DNA of 64,000 nucleotides from Sclerurus mexicanus (GCA_013396755.1 VWZF01001684.1:879980-943979); one strand, 5' to 3'. Numbered from the stretch's first letter, positions 33,131 through 46,498 are shown. Translations and numbers: made by a program. Notes: generated from the letters alone by a model not told the origin.

Positions 33131-35041
33131 TGCTCCACACCGCCGAGGAGCAGTCACTGCAGGCCGAAGCTGATTCCCTCTGAAATCAGTGGCAGAGCTC
33201 CATCGGAACCGAGCGGGGCGGGATCAAACCCTCCTGTGCAGTGAGAAGGGCTGCAGGCTCTGGCAGTTTGGGCATGGGGGGCTGGAAATACTGACTAGTG
33301 CTGACATAAGGCTTAGAACGTAAAGGATTTTCCCTCTCCTTTTTTTTCATGTGTGTGAGGAGTGAGATCGAGCTCCCATTTGAAAGTGCAAAATCCATCC
33401 CAAACCGTGACACTAATGCCTCCACCTTCCCAAAGCACCCAAGTGCCCCCTGAGGCACCATCCCAGTGCAGTTCCTTCCACCAAGGCTGGAGCATTGTTT
33501 CACCTTGTCCCAGGGAACTGAGAATGAGCCTTTTATGGCCACAGTCATTGGGATTTGAGTTCCTGTCCAGGGAAAAGGCACTCAGGGTGCACAAGGAGAG
33601 CAAATCTGGAAGAACATAGCCTTGCAAAGGTGAACCTGGCTCAGTCTTTATCCTTCTTGCCCAGCTTTTTACCCAAGAACCACAAGGGGACCCAAAGAAT
33701 GATAAAACCAAGAGCAGATTTTGATATCCCTTGTGAGCTTGTGCTGTTTCAGTCAGTTTCGACCCCAGATAAACCTCAAACACCCAAGAGCAAAGCACCT
33801 AAAGGCTTTTGCCACAGAAACCCAGAGTTTGTGGCTGGGAAAGCTGGAGTCGGTTCTCTGCTTTTAAGTTTTATTTTCCTTAGTTTTCTGCTGCCACTCC
33901 TTCAGCACCCAGACCGCTGGTTCCAGCCAGCTGCTGTCATCTGCTCTGGAGCTCAGGCACCACAACCTCAGGCCAGGCTGCCGGTCCTCACAGCTCTGTC
34001 GGTGGCAGCTCAGGTGCAAATCAGCTTAGACTGCAAACCCTCCTGCATTCCCCAAACTGAAAACGTGGAATGGGTGTCGTAAGAAAACACAGGGTCTGCA
34101 GGCTCCCCGGATATTGAAGTCCCTAGAAGAAAACCAGGGGAGCTGGGAAGGAGAAGAGCTGCAGCAAAAGGTTGCCAAAGAAAGAAACCATCAGCTGAGG
34201 GAGAAGTGAGGCCACAGAGCTCTCACCAGAGGCTGCGTGGAGGTTTTTGTTTTTTTCCATTTTTTTCTTTTTAGGCAAACCATTTTGTTATTGGAAAGTG
34301 CTAATTTGTGAAAGCGAAACAACTCCAGGCAAAGGGTGTGCTTTGACAAATTTCCCCATATTGAGGAGGGGTGGGGAGAGGCATGAAAAAGAGGAGAAAA
34401 TAAATGTAGAACGATTGCAATGTCATGGGGGGTAAGTGGTACGTTTGAGACAGGGGCTAAATCACTGTTAAATCACTGCAGGCAGAATTGATGTGAGACT
34501 GGAGCACACTGAGAACTGGGCAGGGGCATAAACCTAATTGATTTGAGGCTGGGGCAGAGAGTTAATTGGGGGCCATGGTGGAACAGTAACTAACGTAGTG
34601 CTGCGATAGCCAAAAGCATCTCTCACTCTGCATCCCTTGTCCTGCTCGTGCCGGGTGTGGACGCCGCCGGCAGCTGGGGAGCCACCCCATGGCTTACACC
34701 GTGATCCCATCCTTGGTGCTGGGGGCCGGCCCTGTGTCTTTGGAGATGAGCCTGAGCAGGCTTTGAGAGCTCAGGGTTGTGAGGGATCTCAGGAGAGAGA
34801 TGCCTTGTTTTGGCTGGGAAGGGGAGGAGCGATTGGCTGCCAGAACAATTACTGCAGAGATCCTGGAGAAATGGGCCCTTCCACAGAGAACTTCACTCCT
34901 CTCGGAGAAGCGCCGTGTGTCCCCGAGGAAGCCACCTAGAACAGGTCCACAGTTGCTTCTCACAATTATTCCCCTCTTCTTTTTTTTTTTTTTAAGGACT
35001 GTTGAATTGAGCACTCAAAATTTGAAAATGCAAAGATGAAG
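33131..35041. other. Unique non-coding DNA, no gene recognised
   Basis: A 175-codon plus-strand frame (33555-34082) and a 161-codon minus-strand frame (33313-33798) overlap each other and show no domain. A left half of an NRSF/REST-type site (ttcagcacc) occurs at 33901-33909 without its right half. T run at 34981-34993. Confidence 0.6.
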
Positions 35042-35055
35042 GTTGCCTGGGCAAC
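35042..35055. promoter_or_regulatory. RFX X-box-like palindrome
   Basis: GTTGCC and GGCAAC half-sites are perfect inverted copies around a TG spacer, the layout recognised by RFX-family winged-helix factors. In vivo occupancy is not known. Confidence 0.45.
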
Positions 35056-36650
35056 TGCTTTGCACTGAATGAGGAAATGATCTTGTGAAACAAACATTAA
35101 GTGATCGTGTAATTAAAGGCTGAGTCAAAATTCCATTGTACCAGGAAGGAGCTTAAAGTTGACCACGCAACTTTCTGTTTGGCATTTCCTAAATTTTAAG
35201 AACTTGCTTTCAATCTACTTTCTTTAATTATTTCTCCTTTTCTATGCAATCTCAAGGTTTTTTCTCCAAGGAAATTTATGGCATGTTGATGGTTTGTGGC
35301 CAAGCTCACCTCTAGCCACAGTCCAAGTTTCAGCCCAGAAGCTGTAGAATCCCAGATTCCCAAACGCCTACCACTGGGACAGAGGGTACAACTTTCATCT
35401 GCTGCCCTTTGAGGAGCGACAGCTTAGGGAACAATGTGACTTTTTGGGTTGTTATTATGTACAGTTTGTTATGCTCTGTCAGATGGGCACTGAATTTAGT
35501 CTTCATCAGATGCACCAAAGAAGATGAAAGAAATTAGTACACAGATGTAGAACAGTCTGTCCACAGGAAGACTTCACCCAAGCCACTAGTAGTTAGAGGT
35601 TGTTTTAAACCCTCAGGAATAATTTTTATTTCCCTTCCAAACCCAAGCTTTTGTTTATTTTTTTGGCGGTGGTTTTGGTTTTAGATTTCACTCCTTCACC
35701 GTTTCCATTACCCAGCGTGTCAGAGGAATGTGGTGACTCAGTATTCCTGAGGTTTGCTTCAAGCTCTGGGGCACGAGTGTGGTCCGAAACAATTGTTAGC
35801 AAACAGCCACCAGCGGGAGAAGCAAAGGCTTCAAAACTGCAGCGTTAAATGCCACTTGGTTAAGAAAAACTTTAAAGTGATGTCCAGTTGTATATAATGC
35901 ATGAATCCTTCTAAATGATACCTTCCATTTTGTTCCTTTTGCAAAACCACAGTGGCATCTTCCGATGCATTACAGTGTACTTGCCGTTTCAAACCTGTGT
36001 TTAAGACTTTGCATCAGCAAACTGGCCTCTCTAATTCATCTGGAAACACACACACACTTTTAGCTTGCCCGGTTTTTAGCTTACTAAGTGATAGTTGCAC
36101 AGAGCTCTCCCACTCTCCTGCTATTTTCAAGGGCAAGAAATGTCCGTACACGCAGCATGTGCTGGGGCCTGGCTTTTATTATTATAATTGTTATTGTACT
36201 TAGCTATCTGTCAATGCAGAGCTTCAATTTGACACAAATTATCTCCGCAGTGGTGTGTTCCTACCGTGAGATGCTCTCAAAACATGAAGGCAAAAGACTG
36301 GTTTTAACCTTCTCCCATCTGCACCCAGTCTATTTTTGCCTAATGATCTCACTTTTCTTTTTTTTTTTTAGATTTTCTTTTCTTTTTTCTTTTTTTTTCC
36401 TAAATCCCAAGATATGCAAATAGTTCCTAAGAGTTTTATCTGTAAGAACAGCGATAGGGAAGTTTTAACTTGTGTTTATAGAACTGACTATGGGTTTGGA
36501 GCACCTCAGTTCTCATCTGCCTTTCCAGGGACACTGGCATATCAAAGGAATTGCTTTCCCATGACTGCTTGGCTGGTTTCCCTTGGTAGCCCTTTCCTCT
36601 CATCAGTCAGGTAGACTTTGTCATGTTTCTCGTAGCATGTGCCAACAGTA
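35056..36650. other. Unique non-coding DNA, no gene recognised
   Basis: AT-rich with simple tracts: an (AC)n run at 36045-36057 and T/C-rich tracts at 36352-36369 and 36373-36400, followed by an octamer ATGCAAAT at 36414-36421. No coding domain is seen. Confidence 0.6.
36352..36400. repeat. T/C-rich low-complexity tract
   Basis: Two pure pyrimidine stretches are separated by three purines (36370-36372). Confidence 0.85.
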
Positions 36651-36741
36651 TCATGGAATCACAGCGTGGTTGGGGTTGGAAGGGGCCTTAAAGAGCATCT
36701 CCTTCCAACCCCCTGCCTTGAGTAGGGACACCACACGACTG
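36651..36741 (-). mobile_element. CR1 LINE 3'-end fragment (minus strand)
   Basis: Read on the minus strand, this is the end of a CR1 (chicken repeat 1) non-LTR retrotransposon. Plus-strand landmarks are catggaatcacag, ggttggaaggggcctt, cttccaaccccctgcc and agggacacc, the reverse complement of the usual 3' tail. Only about 90 bases remain, the common 5'-truncated form in bird genomes. No open frame is retained. Confidence 0.9.
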
Positions 36742-39700
36742 TGGGTAAGAAAAATCCTCTAATATCTAGGTGCTGATGCAATTTCTCCATTTGATTTGAG
36801 TAACAGTAGCTGTGTTAATTTTCTAATCTTCATGATCACTGTATGATTCCCCGTTCCCCCCCAGTACTCAGTGTTTATTGCTGGCAGCAGTGGCAGACGT
36901 TGGTGCTGTTTTGGGATAAAGGGGCTGGAAGAGCTCTTCCACCTCCTGCTGTAGAAGCTGATGAGCACAAATAGTGCCTGTTTCTAAGCAAAGGAGACTC
37001 CGTGTCTGTTGAATTCAGCTTTGTACTGCTTTCATTTTTCCAGGATAGGTTGGGAGGTTCATTCAAAGTTCTTCCTTTACTGTGGGACATGCCTGACATT
37101 TTCCCATTGACACAGACCAACTGGTGTGACTCAGTGACCTTCTGCACCAATACTTTGGTTGGATTCTGCTCCTGCTCCCTCACCCCACCAGCCCCACCAT
37201 CATGTCCTTGTCCAGCTCCACTGTTTTGGTGCCACCAGCTGACTCCACGTCTCCGTGCTTGGCCAGGTCTCTTTGTTTTTTAATTATTATTCATACAAGT
37301 GTTTTCATCTCATTACTTTGTCCAAACAACCTTACTCTTCCACTCATCATTTAGCATTGGCTCCTCACTGCAAATCCGTGTGCACCCAAGCAAGACCAGC
37401 TGTAACCTGTCTTTCCCATCCCATATTTCAATTTTGCTTGACCTGTTATCCCATGAATTTCTTCCCATCCTCACAGTCTTCCTCGCATGTCCTCTTCTCC
37501 CCGCATTAAGTGGAGTTGTTTCCTTTTCTGTGTTGCTCAGACCTGGAGACACCCAGGGAAAACAGAGTCCTCTTGTCCTCTCCGAGGCCCCTCTTTCTGC
37601 AGCTGGAAGCTGCAGTCACAGGGAAAGTCTGGTTTGAGTTTGGCAAAGTTATAAGCAAATGAAACAGTCTCTTATAATGGGAAGTGTCATACAACCTTAG
37701 TAATAGACAGTGCCATCAGCCCCACCTATAATATATACGTGAGTGCGTGTAAAAATGAGACCTGAAAACTGAATGAACATGAAAAGGCCTCGACCTACTT
37801 TCAAACTGATAGGAATGCTCCCCATCCCTAATGGAACCAGACAGGACAGGTCTTGTACATCTCTGGCTTCATTGTGCAGGAGTGTGTTACCAGTGGAGAA
37901 TTAGTGTGGAAAGGAGTCTTGCAGACAATAAAACCAGGGGAGGGTTTTTTGCAGGACTCATTTGCACACGGGTGAAACGTGCAGGCTCCTTTGAATCCTG
38001 TCCACGGCGAGTCAGACAGATGCTGAAACATGCGGGAACCAAAAGTAGGTCCGAGCTGGGCCCTCCTCTCCCGTGGCAGTCTCAGGGTCTGCTCTCCAGC
38101 TGCAACCCAGAGGAAATTCAGAGGCAGAGAGGGATCCGGAGCGTCCTCTTTAAGCCCACCATTAGCTTATTAGGAAACCGAGAGCTCTTATTCCTGGAAG
38201 CAACGTTTTGTGAACTGTCATTCTCATTTCCTTCACACGCTGGCACAGATTGCCTGCTTGACCTGAGGGCTGAAGCCATTTACATTTTTGATCTGCTCAT
38301 CTCTCAGAAACCTCCACAAATTAGAAATACCACAAACCATGTTTGTTGTCGCGAGGGCAGAGAAGTCTGAAGCGAGGTCTGGGTGTCGTGTTTGACCTCG
38401 GCTGAAATACTGGTTCAAAATAGGCCTTCTTTGAAGAATCTCAGAGTCTCTGAACTTCAAAGCACCAGCTAATGTCTAATTGACTGTAGGTGAGTATTTC
38501 TTTACAGGAGAGCTCTTCTGCACCAGAACTCTCAAGCCAAGTTTCTCCAGTGCCTTAGAGGTGAATGAGAGAATTCAAAAGCTACTACGATCTCCAAAAA
38601 GATTTTGAGTTGAAGCTGCATAATTGCAGGACTTTTCTCCTCCTGTGTTAAGATTTCTAATTAGGTTTTTACAGGAGACTCTCAGTCTCTCAGCTGAGAA
38701 GTTATGTAAGACAAACACTGGAGACTTTATTTCTGTAATCTTTACTCTTCCTCATAGTGTCTGGAGTGTTTGCCATGGGTGTGCTCTGTGTTGTGCTTTT
38801 GTGAAGAGGACATGTCCATCCTTTCTGCTTTCCTGTGGCCCCTGCAGACATCAGGGTGGCAGGGGTGGTTCTCTGGCTGAGACCCTCAGAGCTGGCCCAC
38901 GTGTTCTGGCCTCAAAGGGGGCAGAGCTGAGAGTGAAACCCTAGAAGCAAGCTGGTAATGCTGCAAGACTGAGTGCTCAAAACCTCAGTGTTTTCCTGTG
39001 ATGAGAACATTTATGATTTGCCACCATTCCCTCCTGCTGAAAAATTTCTCTAATTTTCCCATGTGAATGGCAAGCATGAAAGGAGCACCGAAAGTTTCCT
39101 GCCTTGTTTTCCCATTCATTTTCTTACGATGCTAAAGCCCTGTGGATGAAACCCATTCCAGGTGCCAGGGAACTTTTCCTGTCATTTACCCACGGTATTC
39201 TTATCAAAACAGTTATCCAAAGTGTTACCTCCAAAACTATTTCCTTTTAACATTAATTATCCTTTGATCCAGATCACTCACAGAACACAAAAGGGCACAG
39301 AGGCTTGGTGGGATTTTTTTCTCCTTTTTTTTTTTCCCCCTGTTCCCTTAAGTACCACGTGTGCATCCCTTTGCACATATAGAGGGGCTTCCCACCACCT
39401 TGAAGACATCACAAGATGTGCTGTAGGAACCCAAGCTAACAGGTATTAAGTGGGTGGTTATTGTTCAGTTATGTGCTGTAATACTTCCCATGTGATCTAG
39501 TACTGAGGCTTGTGCTGCTGGAGGTGTAAGGATTAAATTAAAGGTTTAAACAAACAATAATAATAATTGAAAAAAAAAAGGGACACAAACTGCTGCTGGA
39601 ATAACATCTTTGGAGGCTGAATCTTCCCTGCAAGGTTTGGTGCACCCACGTGGTCTTGCCCAGCAAAGGGAGGTGAGGATGTGATCAGCCCCACGGGCAC

Positions 39701-42589
39701 AGAGGTGGCTGTGGGAAGGCAGTTGGACAGGAGCTGGGAGGAGGGAAAGGGGTTAATCTCTTGTCCTCTTCACCCAGGGGAATGTTTACTGCCTAGCAGA
39801 GAAGGTCTCCTTCCCTTAGGTGAGTTAAGTCAGCCTCTGCTTTGTTTGATGCTGCCCATTTGAGGAAAGCTTCTCCCTGACCTTCTGCCAGAGAGACTGA
39901 TGACAAGGACGGTTTGAACTAACCTTGACATTCACCGGGGTAAATGGCTTTTTCCACAAGTAGTCAGCAAGCCAGGAGAGCCAGTCAAGAGCTAATGAAT
40001 CTGTACCTGTGGGAAACCAAACAACAGTTGTACTTTTAAAGAAAGAAAGTCTTCCTTGACTCCATCTGTGCTTAAATGCTGGAGGATTAACTCTTCCAGC
40101 TCTCGCCTGGGTCCTGCCATGCCGCTTTTTGGCTGGTGGCAGGGAAGCCACTTGGTGGATGGGGTTGTCACACGTGGGCTGTAGCACAGGGAAGGACCTG
40201 AGGCTGCACTTCAGCCCGGGACTGTCACCAGGCTGTCCCCACATTGTAAAAGCAGAGGCACCCGGAGCCTGCTGTGCCCTTTTCCTGCTTGAGGAAGGAG
40301 GTTTCCTTGGCTGCTCAGCTGATATCTGGAAACAATAGAAAGAGCGTTGGCAATTGCAACATATTTCACTTTTCTCAGTACTGTCCAGATGATGTATTCT
40401 TAATCCTAATTAGGTTGTTCAAAGCCTAGTTTTTGTGAATAAGCCATCATTGTGAGAAGATTGGCCTGACAGTCCTCTGGCCTGCTCATTCACAAATCTT
40501 GCCTGTTGCTTCCTTTAGTGTTAACTCATTAGAGGATTCCTCTGGGGGGAAGGACCAGAGGTGTTCCACTGGAAGGGGTTTGCTGGAGGGGTGGATGGAA
40601 ATCAGGGTACAGCTGATTCCAGCCCATGTTGGTGAACCTCACTATTTCATGGGAACTCACGTTCCTGCAAGAAGTTTACAAGGGGACTGGCTGGTGGAGC
40701 GAGAGTCTGTTTTCCTGGGATGCTCGGGAAGTGACTGCAGCCAGCTTTTGTCTGGCAGCACTCGGACTGGAGGCACAGGGACTGCTTTTCTGAGTCTGCT
40801 ACTAATTCGTGTGTGCATAACTCCTACTGGCTGGACTAAATCAGCCTCTGTAAAATGTATTTATTAATACTTACTTCCTAGGGCTGTTTATTTAAATGTT
40901 TGCAAAAGGCTTTGGAAGGCTAAGCAAGGGGAAGGCGCGAGCTCCAGCGCTGAATCTTAAGCACTGGCAATGGAGATGGTTGGCAAAAACACAGCAATAC
41001 ATTTTCCTCAGGATAACAAAAGTAGCGCCGATGCCATCTTTGTCTCATGATCCTCCTCCAAGGGATGATTTAAAAAACCCAAAAACCTCCAGTGTTTTAA
41101 GGAGGGGATGAAACAACACTGGGGGAACAAAATGCAGCCGGGCTGTGAGCTGCATGCCGCTGAGGGGGGGTTTGCCCAGGTTTTGCCACTGTGTGCGAGT
41201 GGCAGGAGCAGAGAAAGGTGACATCAGGGATAAACTGGGACTGGAGGTAGAACGGGGCGAGGATCTGCCAGGTTTTGAGTCTGCTGATCAAACAGGTGAA
41301 GCGAACAGCCCAGGTTCTGGCACAAAGGGAAGGGCCAGATCTGCCGTGCCAGGGCTGGCGAGCACCCCCTGGGTGTGCAACCCCGCGAGAGGCTGGAGAT
41401 AAACGCGTGGCACTGCTGAGGCTCACGGGGAAAAAGTTGTATACAGTGCAGGAGATAATATTTCATCTCCCCGCGGGTCAGTTGGTTCTCGGCAGTGTTC
41501 TCTGTTTGAGATTTGAGGATTTGCAGACAGACAAACTCCACAACCCAGCAAAGGTCAGTCTAAATATCAGACAGATAAACAGCACCTTTGCTGTAAGCAC
41601 AACTCCAATTTATGGTGCTCAATTTTCTCTTTCCTTTGCATGATAAAATGAAACGTGTACTTCTTCAGAGGGTGGCAGCTGAAAAATTTAAAGTAACATA
41701 ACTTCCTGAGGTGTTTTTAAAGAAATACGCTTTCCTGTAGCCACAGCCTGCTTCCTCTTTAAGGGTTATTTTTTTTCTCTCAGCTGTTTTGCTTTGGAGA
41801 ATTTCTCCTTTCCGACCCATCAGTCCCACAGAAAAATGCAACACCTGCCTTGTAGTCGCTTTCCCAAAGCAAGACCTGTGTGGGAATGTGTCTGTGGGAG
41901 CACTGCAGTGGCCAAGGGTGACCCAGGAGGTGTTGGCCCCTCTGCTTTGACTTCCTTCAGCCTGCCCTGAATAAAGCCAGCAAGGCGCAGGACAGCATTT
42001 CAGATCTGATTTCAGTTAATAACACCCCTCCTTTATCCCTTGTAGCTAGAATGTGCTCGTGCCATCCTCAACAGAGCCCACGTGAAGTATCTTCAAAGTG
42101 AATATGAATTGTGTTACAATGGCAAACCACCTTGAACGCTTCTAGAGTGGGGAAAGGGAGTCACAGTAAATCAGGATCAGACTCCCTGTAGTTCTCTTCT
42201 CACTGACCTTGCAGACAAGTCCTGTGTAATGAAACCCTCTCTGTAGGCAGTAAAAGTGCTGTGAATGCAGAGGCTGTACCAAACACTTTGTTTAAGCTAA
42301 ACTCTGTTTCGTTAGTCGAATAATTGAGGAAATATCACACTGCATCATGAAAACACTAAAACCCCCCAGTATTTCCAGTCTTTAAAAATATTACCATTGG
42401 TGGTTTGGGGTTCTTTTTTGAGGAGGTGTTATTTCTGTTTGCAGAAACTCTATGTGTGCTCTCATCAAGGCTCTCTAACCGTTTCTGGGAATTGTAAGTG
42501 TCCGTACCTTGGATTCTGGGACTAGTTTGCTTCTCAGCTGACTCTTAGAGCAGTTACTCAGTCAATCTGCGGAAGGTGATTTTTAATAT
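36742..42589. other. Unique non-coding DNA, no gene recognised
   Basis: Mixed composition with short homopolymer tracts (T-rich at 39314-39336, AAT units and A run at 39556-39580). The largest frames (179 codons at 37831-38370 plus; 139 at 39825-40244 minus) lack domains. A minor GC-rich zone runs at 41110-41420. Nothing else is recognised. Confidence 0.6.
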
Positions 42590-42860
42590 CACTGTGAACA
42601 TGATGCAGTTTAATATTTTTTAAAAAAATCTGCTTCTGAACCCCTGCAAGGTAACATTTGTCAGGAATGTGCTTGGCTATGGGCTGTTTGTCACAGCAAC
42701 AACCCCAGTGTAGGTGCCAATGGAGCGTCATTGGTCATTTCATTTGTAGCTGCAGCCTTGAGATCATGCAAATTATCTGTAATATTAATTAAAAAAATAC
42801 CCTTTAAAATAGTTTGTAAGGTTTTATAGCACAATATAATCATTGTAACACTGTGAGAAA
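42590..42860. promoter_or_regulatory. AT-rich block with POU octamer (candidate CNE)
   Basis: AT-rich unique DNA with a perfect ATGCAAAT octamer at 42766-42773, directly followed by a run of TAAT/ATTA cores (aatattaattaaa around 42781-42793). The combination suggests a POU/homeodomain enhancer, by inference only. Confidence 0.3.
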
Positions 42861-44112
42861 TGCTAATATTAGCTTTAAATGCTTTGAAGTTCGTTCTGGG
42901 AATTCGGATTTCACAAGGACGTCCCTCCAGGTTTTGCAGTCAGTGGAAGACGTTTGGGTGCAGAGAGGAAGAAAACTGAACTTCCTTCTCTCTTCCAAGT
43001 TTTGCAGGCTTTGGAGGGCTCCAGGCAGGGCGTGTGGGGTTTTATTTTATAAGCAAAAGCAACCTTTTTACCATGAAAATAGAATGCAAAGTTTTAATGG
43101 CTTAATTTCAAGTTTGACATTTTATGTTCTGTTTTGTTTTCCTGTTTGGCACCAAGAGGTGGGTGTACAGACCCTGGTAATTAAATCCCTCACGAGGCAG
43201 GTAACCCCCTGGGTCCTGGTATGAGCAGGTCCCTCCAATGCCTCTCTTACAGCCTGTTCACTCCTGCTTTATGAAACAGAACAGTGACATGCTATTAAAA
43301 TTGGTTATTCTAGATAGTTCACCTCAAAACGCACTGGGGATTTGATATAATTACTGGAATATTCCCCTGCTCCCTGTGGTCAGGGCAGTGGAGATGCAAT
43401 GCCATATTGTGCTACTGACAGAGCCTGGCGTACAGACGGCTTCTTGAGGTTGTAATAGAAATATCATCCAGAAATTATTTCCTTTCTAGTAATTTTTGAC
43501 TCGCTCTTCCATGACTTAAGTGGACATAGCCTGAGGTGCACATCCAATAAAGGAGTAAATAAATCCATCAGTGTGTAGGCACATAGGTATCCTGACGTGG
43601 ATTCTGGGTCACTCTGCCATGGTAGAAACAAGCTCTTTTTCTCATGCAAAGCATCACGGCTGAGAGCAGCAGTGATGACAATTAACATTTCATATCCTTT
43701 GGAGAAAGTCAGTTTTTAAGCTTTTCATGCCCTTGCTCAGACCCAGGGGCTGTGTTTGTCTCCCAGGGCAGCAGCACTGGGCCCGTGCTGGTTGTGACCT
43801 GGAGCCGGCCAATGCAGCAGGGACAAAGTTGCCTGGTACCACTCCATGTGTCATGAAAAGCCACATTATTTTCCTTTTCTCTTCTTGGGGTTTCTTCGGG
43901 AAATGTTGCCATTCTTGGTGGAAGACCTTGCCACACAGGACGAAGGATGAAGGGATTTGTGTTATTTCTGCATCTCTCCTGTGATGCTTTTCTGGGTTTT
44001 CTTGGTTTTTCCAGGGTCAGGGTCATGCTCTCACCTCTGTGGAGTCGGCAGGGGACAGACCTCTTGCTGCTCCCCCAGTGCCCGAGCATCACCAACCTGA
44101 GCACCACTGGGC
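42861..44112. other. Unique non-coding DNA, no gene recognised
   Basis: Mixed sequence. The 123-codon plus-strand frame (42853-43224) and the 170-codon minus-strand frame (43709-44221) have no recognised domain. Confidence 0.6.
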
Positions 44113-44153
44113 GTTTCCATGGTGACCATAGCGGGGCCGGTCTCCATGGATAC
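44113..44153. promoter_or_regulatory. Tandem pair of RFX X-box-like motifs
   Basis: GTTTCCATGGTGAC (44113-44126) and GTCTCCATGGATAC (44140-44153) each fit the inverted half-site layout of RFX sites around an AT centre. They are spaced 27 bases apart start to start. The repeats and the shared agcgg after each suggest a small tandem duplication. They may be functional paired sites or simply duplicated sequence. Confidence 0.4.
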
Positions 44154-45095
44154 AGCGGTACCCTGGCTGTGGGATGGGGAGCTGCTGCTCGTGCCTGGGG
44201 TACCAGGCCATCCCAGGGCACGTGCCCTGAGGGGCAGCGAGGCTGGCAGGCTGGGGACAGCAGCAGGTAGAGGACATCGTGTCATGGGCAGCAGCTGTTC
44301 GTCACCACTGGGCACAGAGCACCTCCTCCCTGAGGCCTGCACTTCCCTGTGGGAGCAGGGCCTAAAACACAGCCCCATTAATCACCTGGCTCCAAGGATC
44401 TCCCCCGTGTCGCCGTGTGCCACGCAGTGGCAGGATCAGTGTCCCACCACCGTGCAGGTGGCAGTGTCCCCAGGAGGGCAGGGAAGCTCGGGAGCAAGGC
44501 CCCCCACAAGCACTGCAGACAGGCACTTTATTTCGGTTTGGCTCATGGGACATGACCGTGCACCTGCTCAACCTGATCCTCCCCACACCATGAGCCCTCT
44601 TGCAGCCCACCTGCGAGGAGAGAGGCTGCTCACTGCCACCCGCACACAGATGCTCAAGCACCGAGCAGAACATGCTTAAGTGAGCAAATCCTGGTGGTCA
44701 GGGATGGCTTTTGTGTCAAGGAAGGCTCAAGTGGGTAAGGTCAGACATGAAAATAATCTATGCACCTGCTAAAGTGTTTTTTGGTTTGTTTGTTTTAATT
44801 TGTACATGAGACGTTGAAGGTGAACTTTGTATTTCTTGATCCCTGGGCAGAAAGGAGCTATGTTGGCTGCTTTTATCCCTGCATTAGTTTGGTTGAGTGC
44901 TGCTGCATCCCCATCTCCTCTCATGTGGGCATTCCCTGCTGTACTGACCTAGCCATGAAACAACCTGCCAGTTCTCAGGTGAACCATGGGCTGTGAGACA
45001 TAGGAGCAAAGGCACAGACTGGTGCCGGTTCCAAAGTATTGGTGAAGGAATGGCAATTTATTATTTTGAATTACCTAATCCTGGTAAGGGCTAAG

Positions 45096-45145
45096 AGTGA
45101 CACAAGTGCGACTTAAGTGCAACAGTAAACAGTGTTAGTGTCACT
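45096..45145. promoter_or_regulatory. Inverted repeat around NKX2-like motifs
   Basis: agtgacac (45096-45103) and gtgtcact (45138-45145) are exact inverted copies. Between them are two aagtgc words, one as ttaagtgc, close to the NKX2 homeodomain core. This is a possible small transcription-factor module, with weak evidence. Confidence 0.25.
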
Positions 45146-46498
45146 GAGGGCTCTGGGAGGTGTTGGGTCATCTTCATCTGACGTGGATGGAGGTTTCTCT
45201 TTCTTCTCCCTTGCTCAAAAAGCTATAGATGATCCAGTTCCAGTCCCTGTATGGCTATTGGTGTCTCTAGGGGTGCAGGCAGGCAGGACGTGCCTGCTCT
45301 GCCATGGAGCAGGGCGAAGGCAACGGCGAGAAAGATTAAACACCTCCTTCTTTTCTGCCCAGCTTAGCCAAGTCACTGTTGAAAACAACCTCCCACTGCC
45401 TTCCATGCGTTTTAACCCGTTTTGAACTGAACATGGGGGTGCCTCCATTGTGGTCCCACCCGAGCCAAGGCAGAGCTTTGTGCTGGCTGGACTAAGGCCC
45501 TGCCACAGCCTCCTGGCACAAGCACATCCCCCGAGTCTTGCAGGTGGCACCAGGGCATTACTGGCCCTGAGGAAGGGCAGAGAGAAGGAAGATATTCCTC
45601 CGGTTTTGCCAGCTCCCTTGCTCTGTGCAGTTTTCACCTGGCAGTTTGTGCAGGCTTTCCCCACAGCAAGAGGGAGAGAATCGCACAGAGGGAAAAAAAA
45701 CACCTGGAAATCTGGCGAAGTGGGCAGTGAGACTGATGAGCAAAGAACCTCCAGTGTAGACCATGACCAAAGTGCCTTGTGTTGGTCCCACAGGCTGCAC
45801 AGAGGGCAGGAGTGTGCCCTGGAGATGCTGCCCCTCATGGGGGCCAGAGAGGGCCTGGAGCTGAACACATGAAAAACTGGGCAAGTGCCTACTGTACCTC
45901 AGATTGGAGTCTGACAGATTTCAGCACTTGCTGGAGTTTATCTGCACTTTGAAGTGTATAGAAGAGTTTAAGTGTGTTTCCCATTTGCCCAGCGCTTGAG
46001 GATTAGAGGGGTCTACAGTGCTTGGCATCTTTCTGGACCGGTCCTTAAGGGTGGAGTTAAAAATAAAAATCTGAGGTGATCCCCAGGGATCCCCTTAACC
46101 ACCCTGGGGAGAGCGAGGTGGCAGGGGCAGCCTCACCACGTGGCTGCACCCCTTCCCCTCCCTCAGACCTGCCTGTAGAGGAAAATAATTCCAAAACCAC
46201 TGCCCTTATCTCCCATCATTCCTGCGGAGCAGCAGCTCCGGCTGTGCCGGGGTCTTATCGGAGGCCCGGTGGCACCTGGCTGTGGGAAGGTCAACCCCGG
46301 GACAGGCTGTGCTTTTGGCTTTGTTTGTCCTCCTGGTAGGGGTCTGGCTGCAGGAGCACCGAAAGCCCTGGAGATTGTTAAGCACCGAATTTTGTTTACT
46401 CCCTCTTTTATACGAGCATATTTCAGCGGAGAAGCAGAGGGAGGGCTGGGTCGCTCGCACCGCGAGCATCCTCTCTGCATCCATTTTAGGACTGAGGA

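Noticed and set aside
33901..33925. NRSF/REST-like site
   Set aside because: Only the left half (ttcagcacc) is present; the right half is missing.
44119..44679. 186-codon plus-strand frame
   Set aside because: It overlaps minus-strand frames across the same GC-rich stretch and has no domain.
45215..45868. 217-codon minus-strand open frame
   Set aside because: It overlaps a 140-codon plus-strand frame, has low-complexity composition and no recognised domain or splice support.
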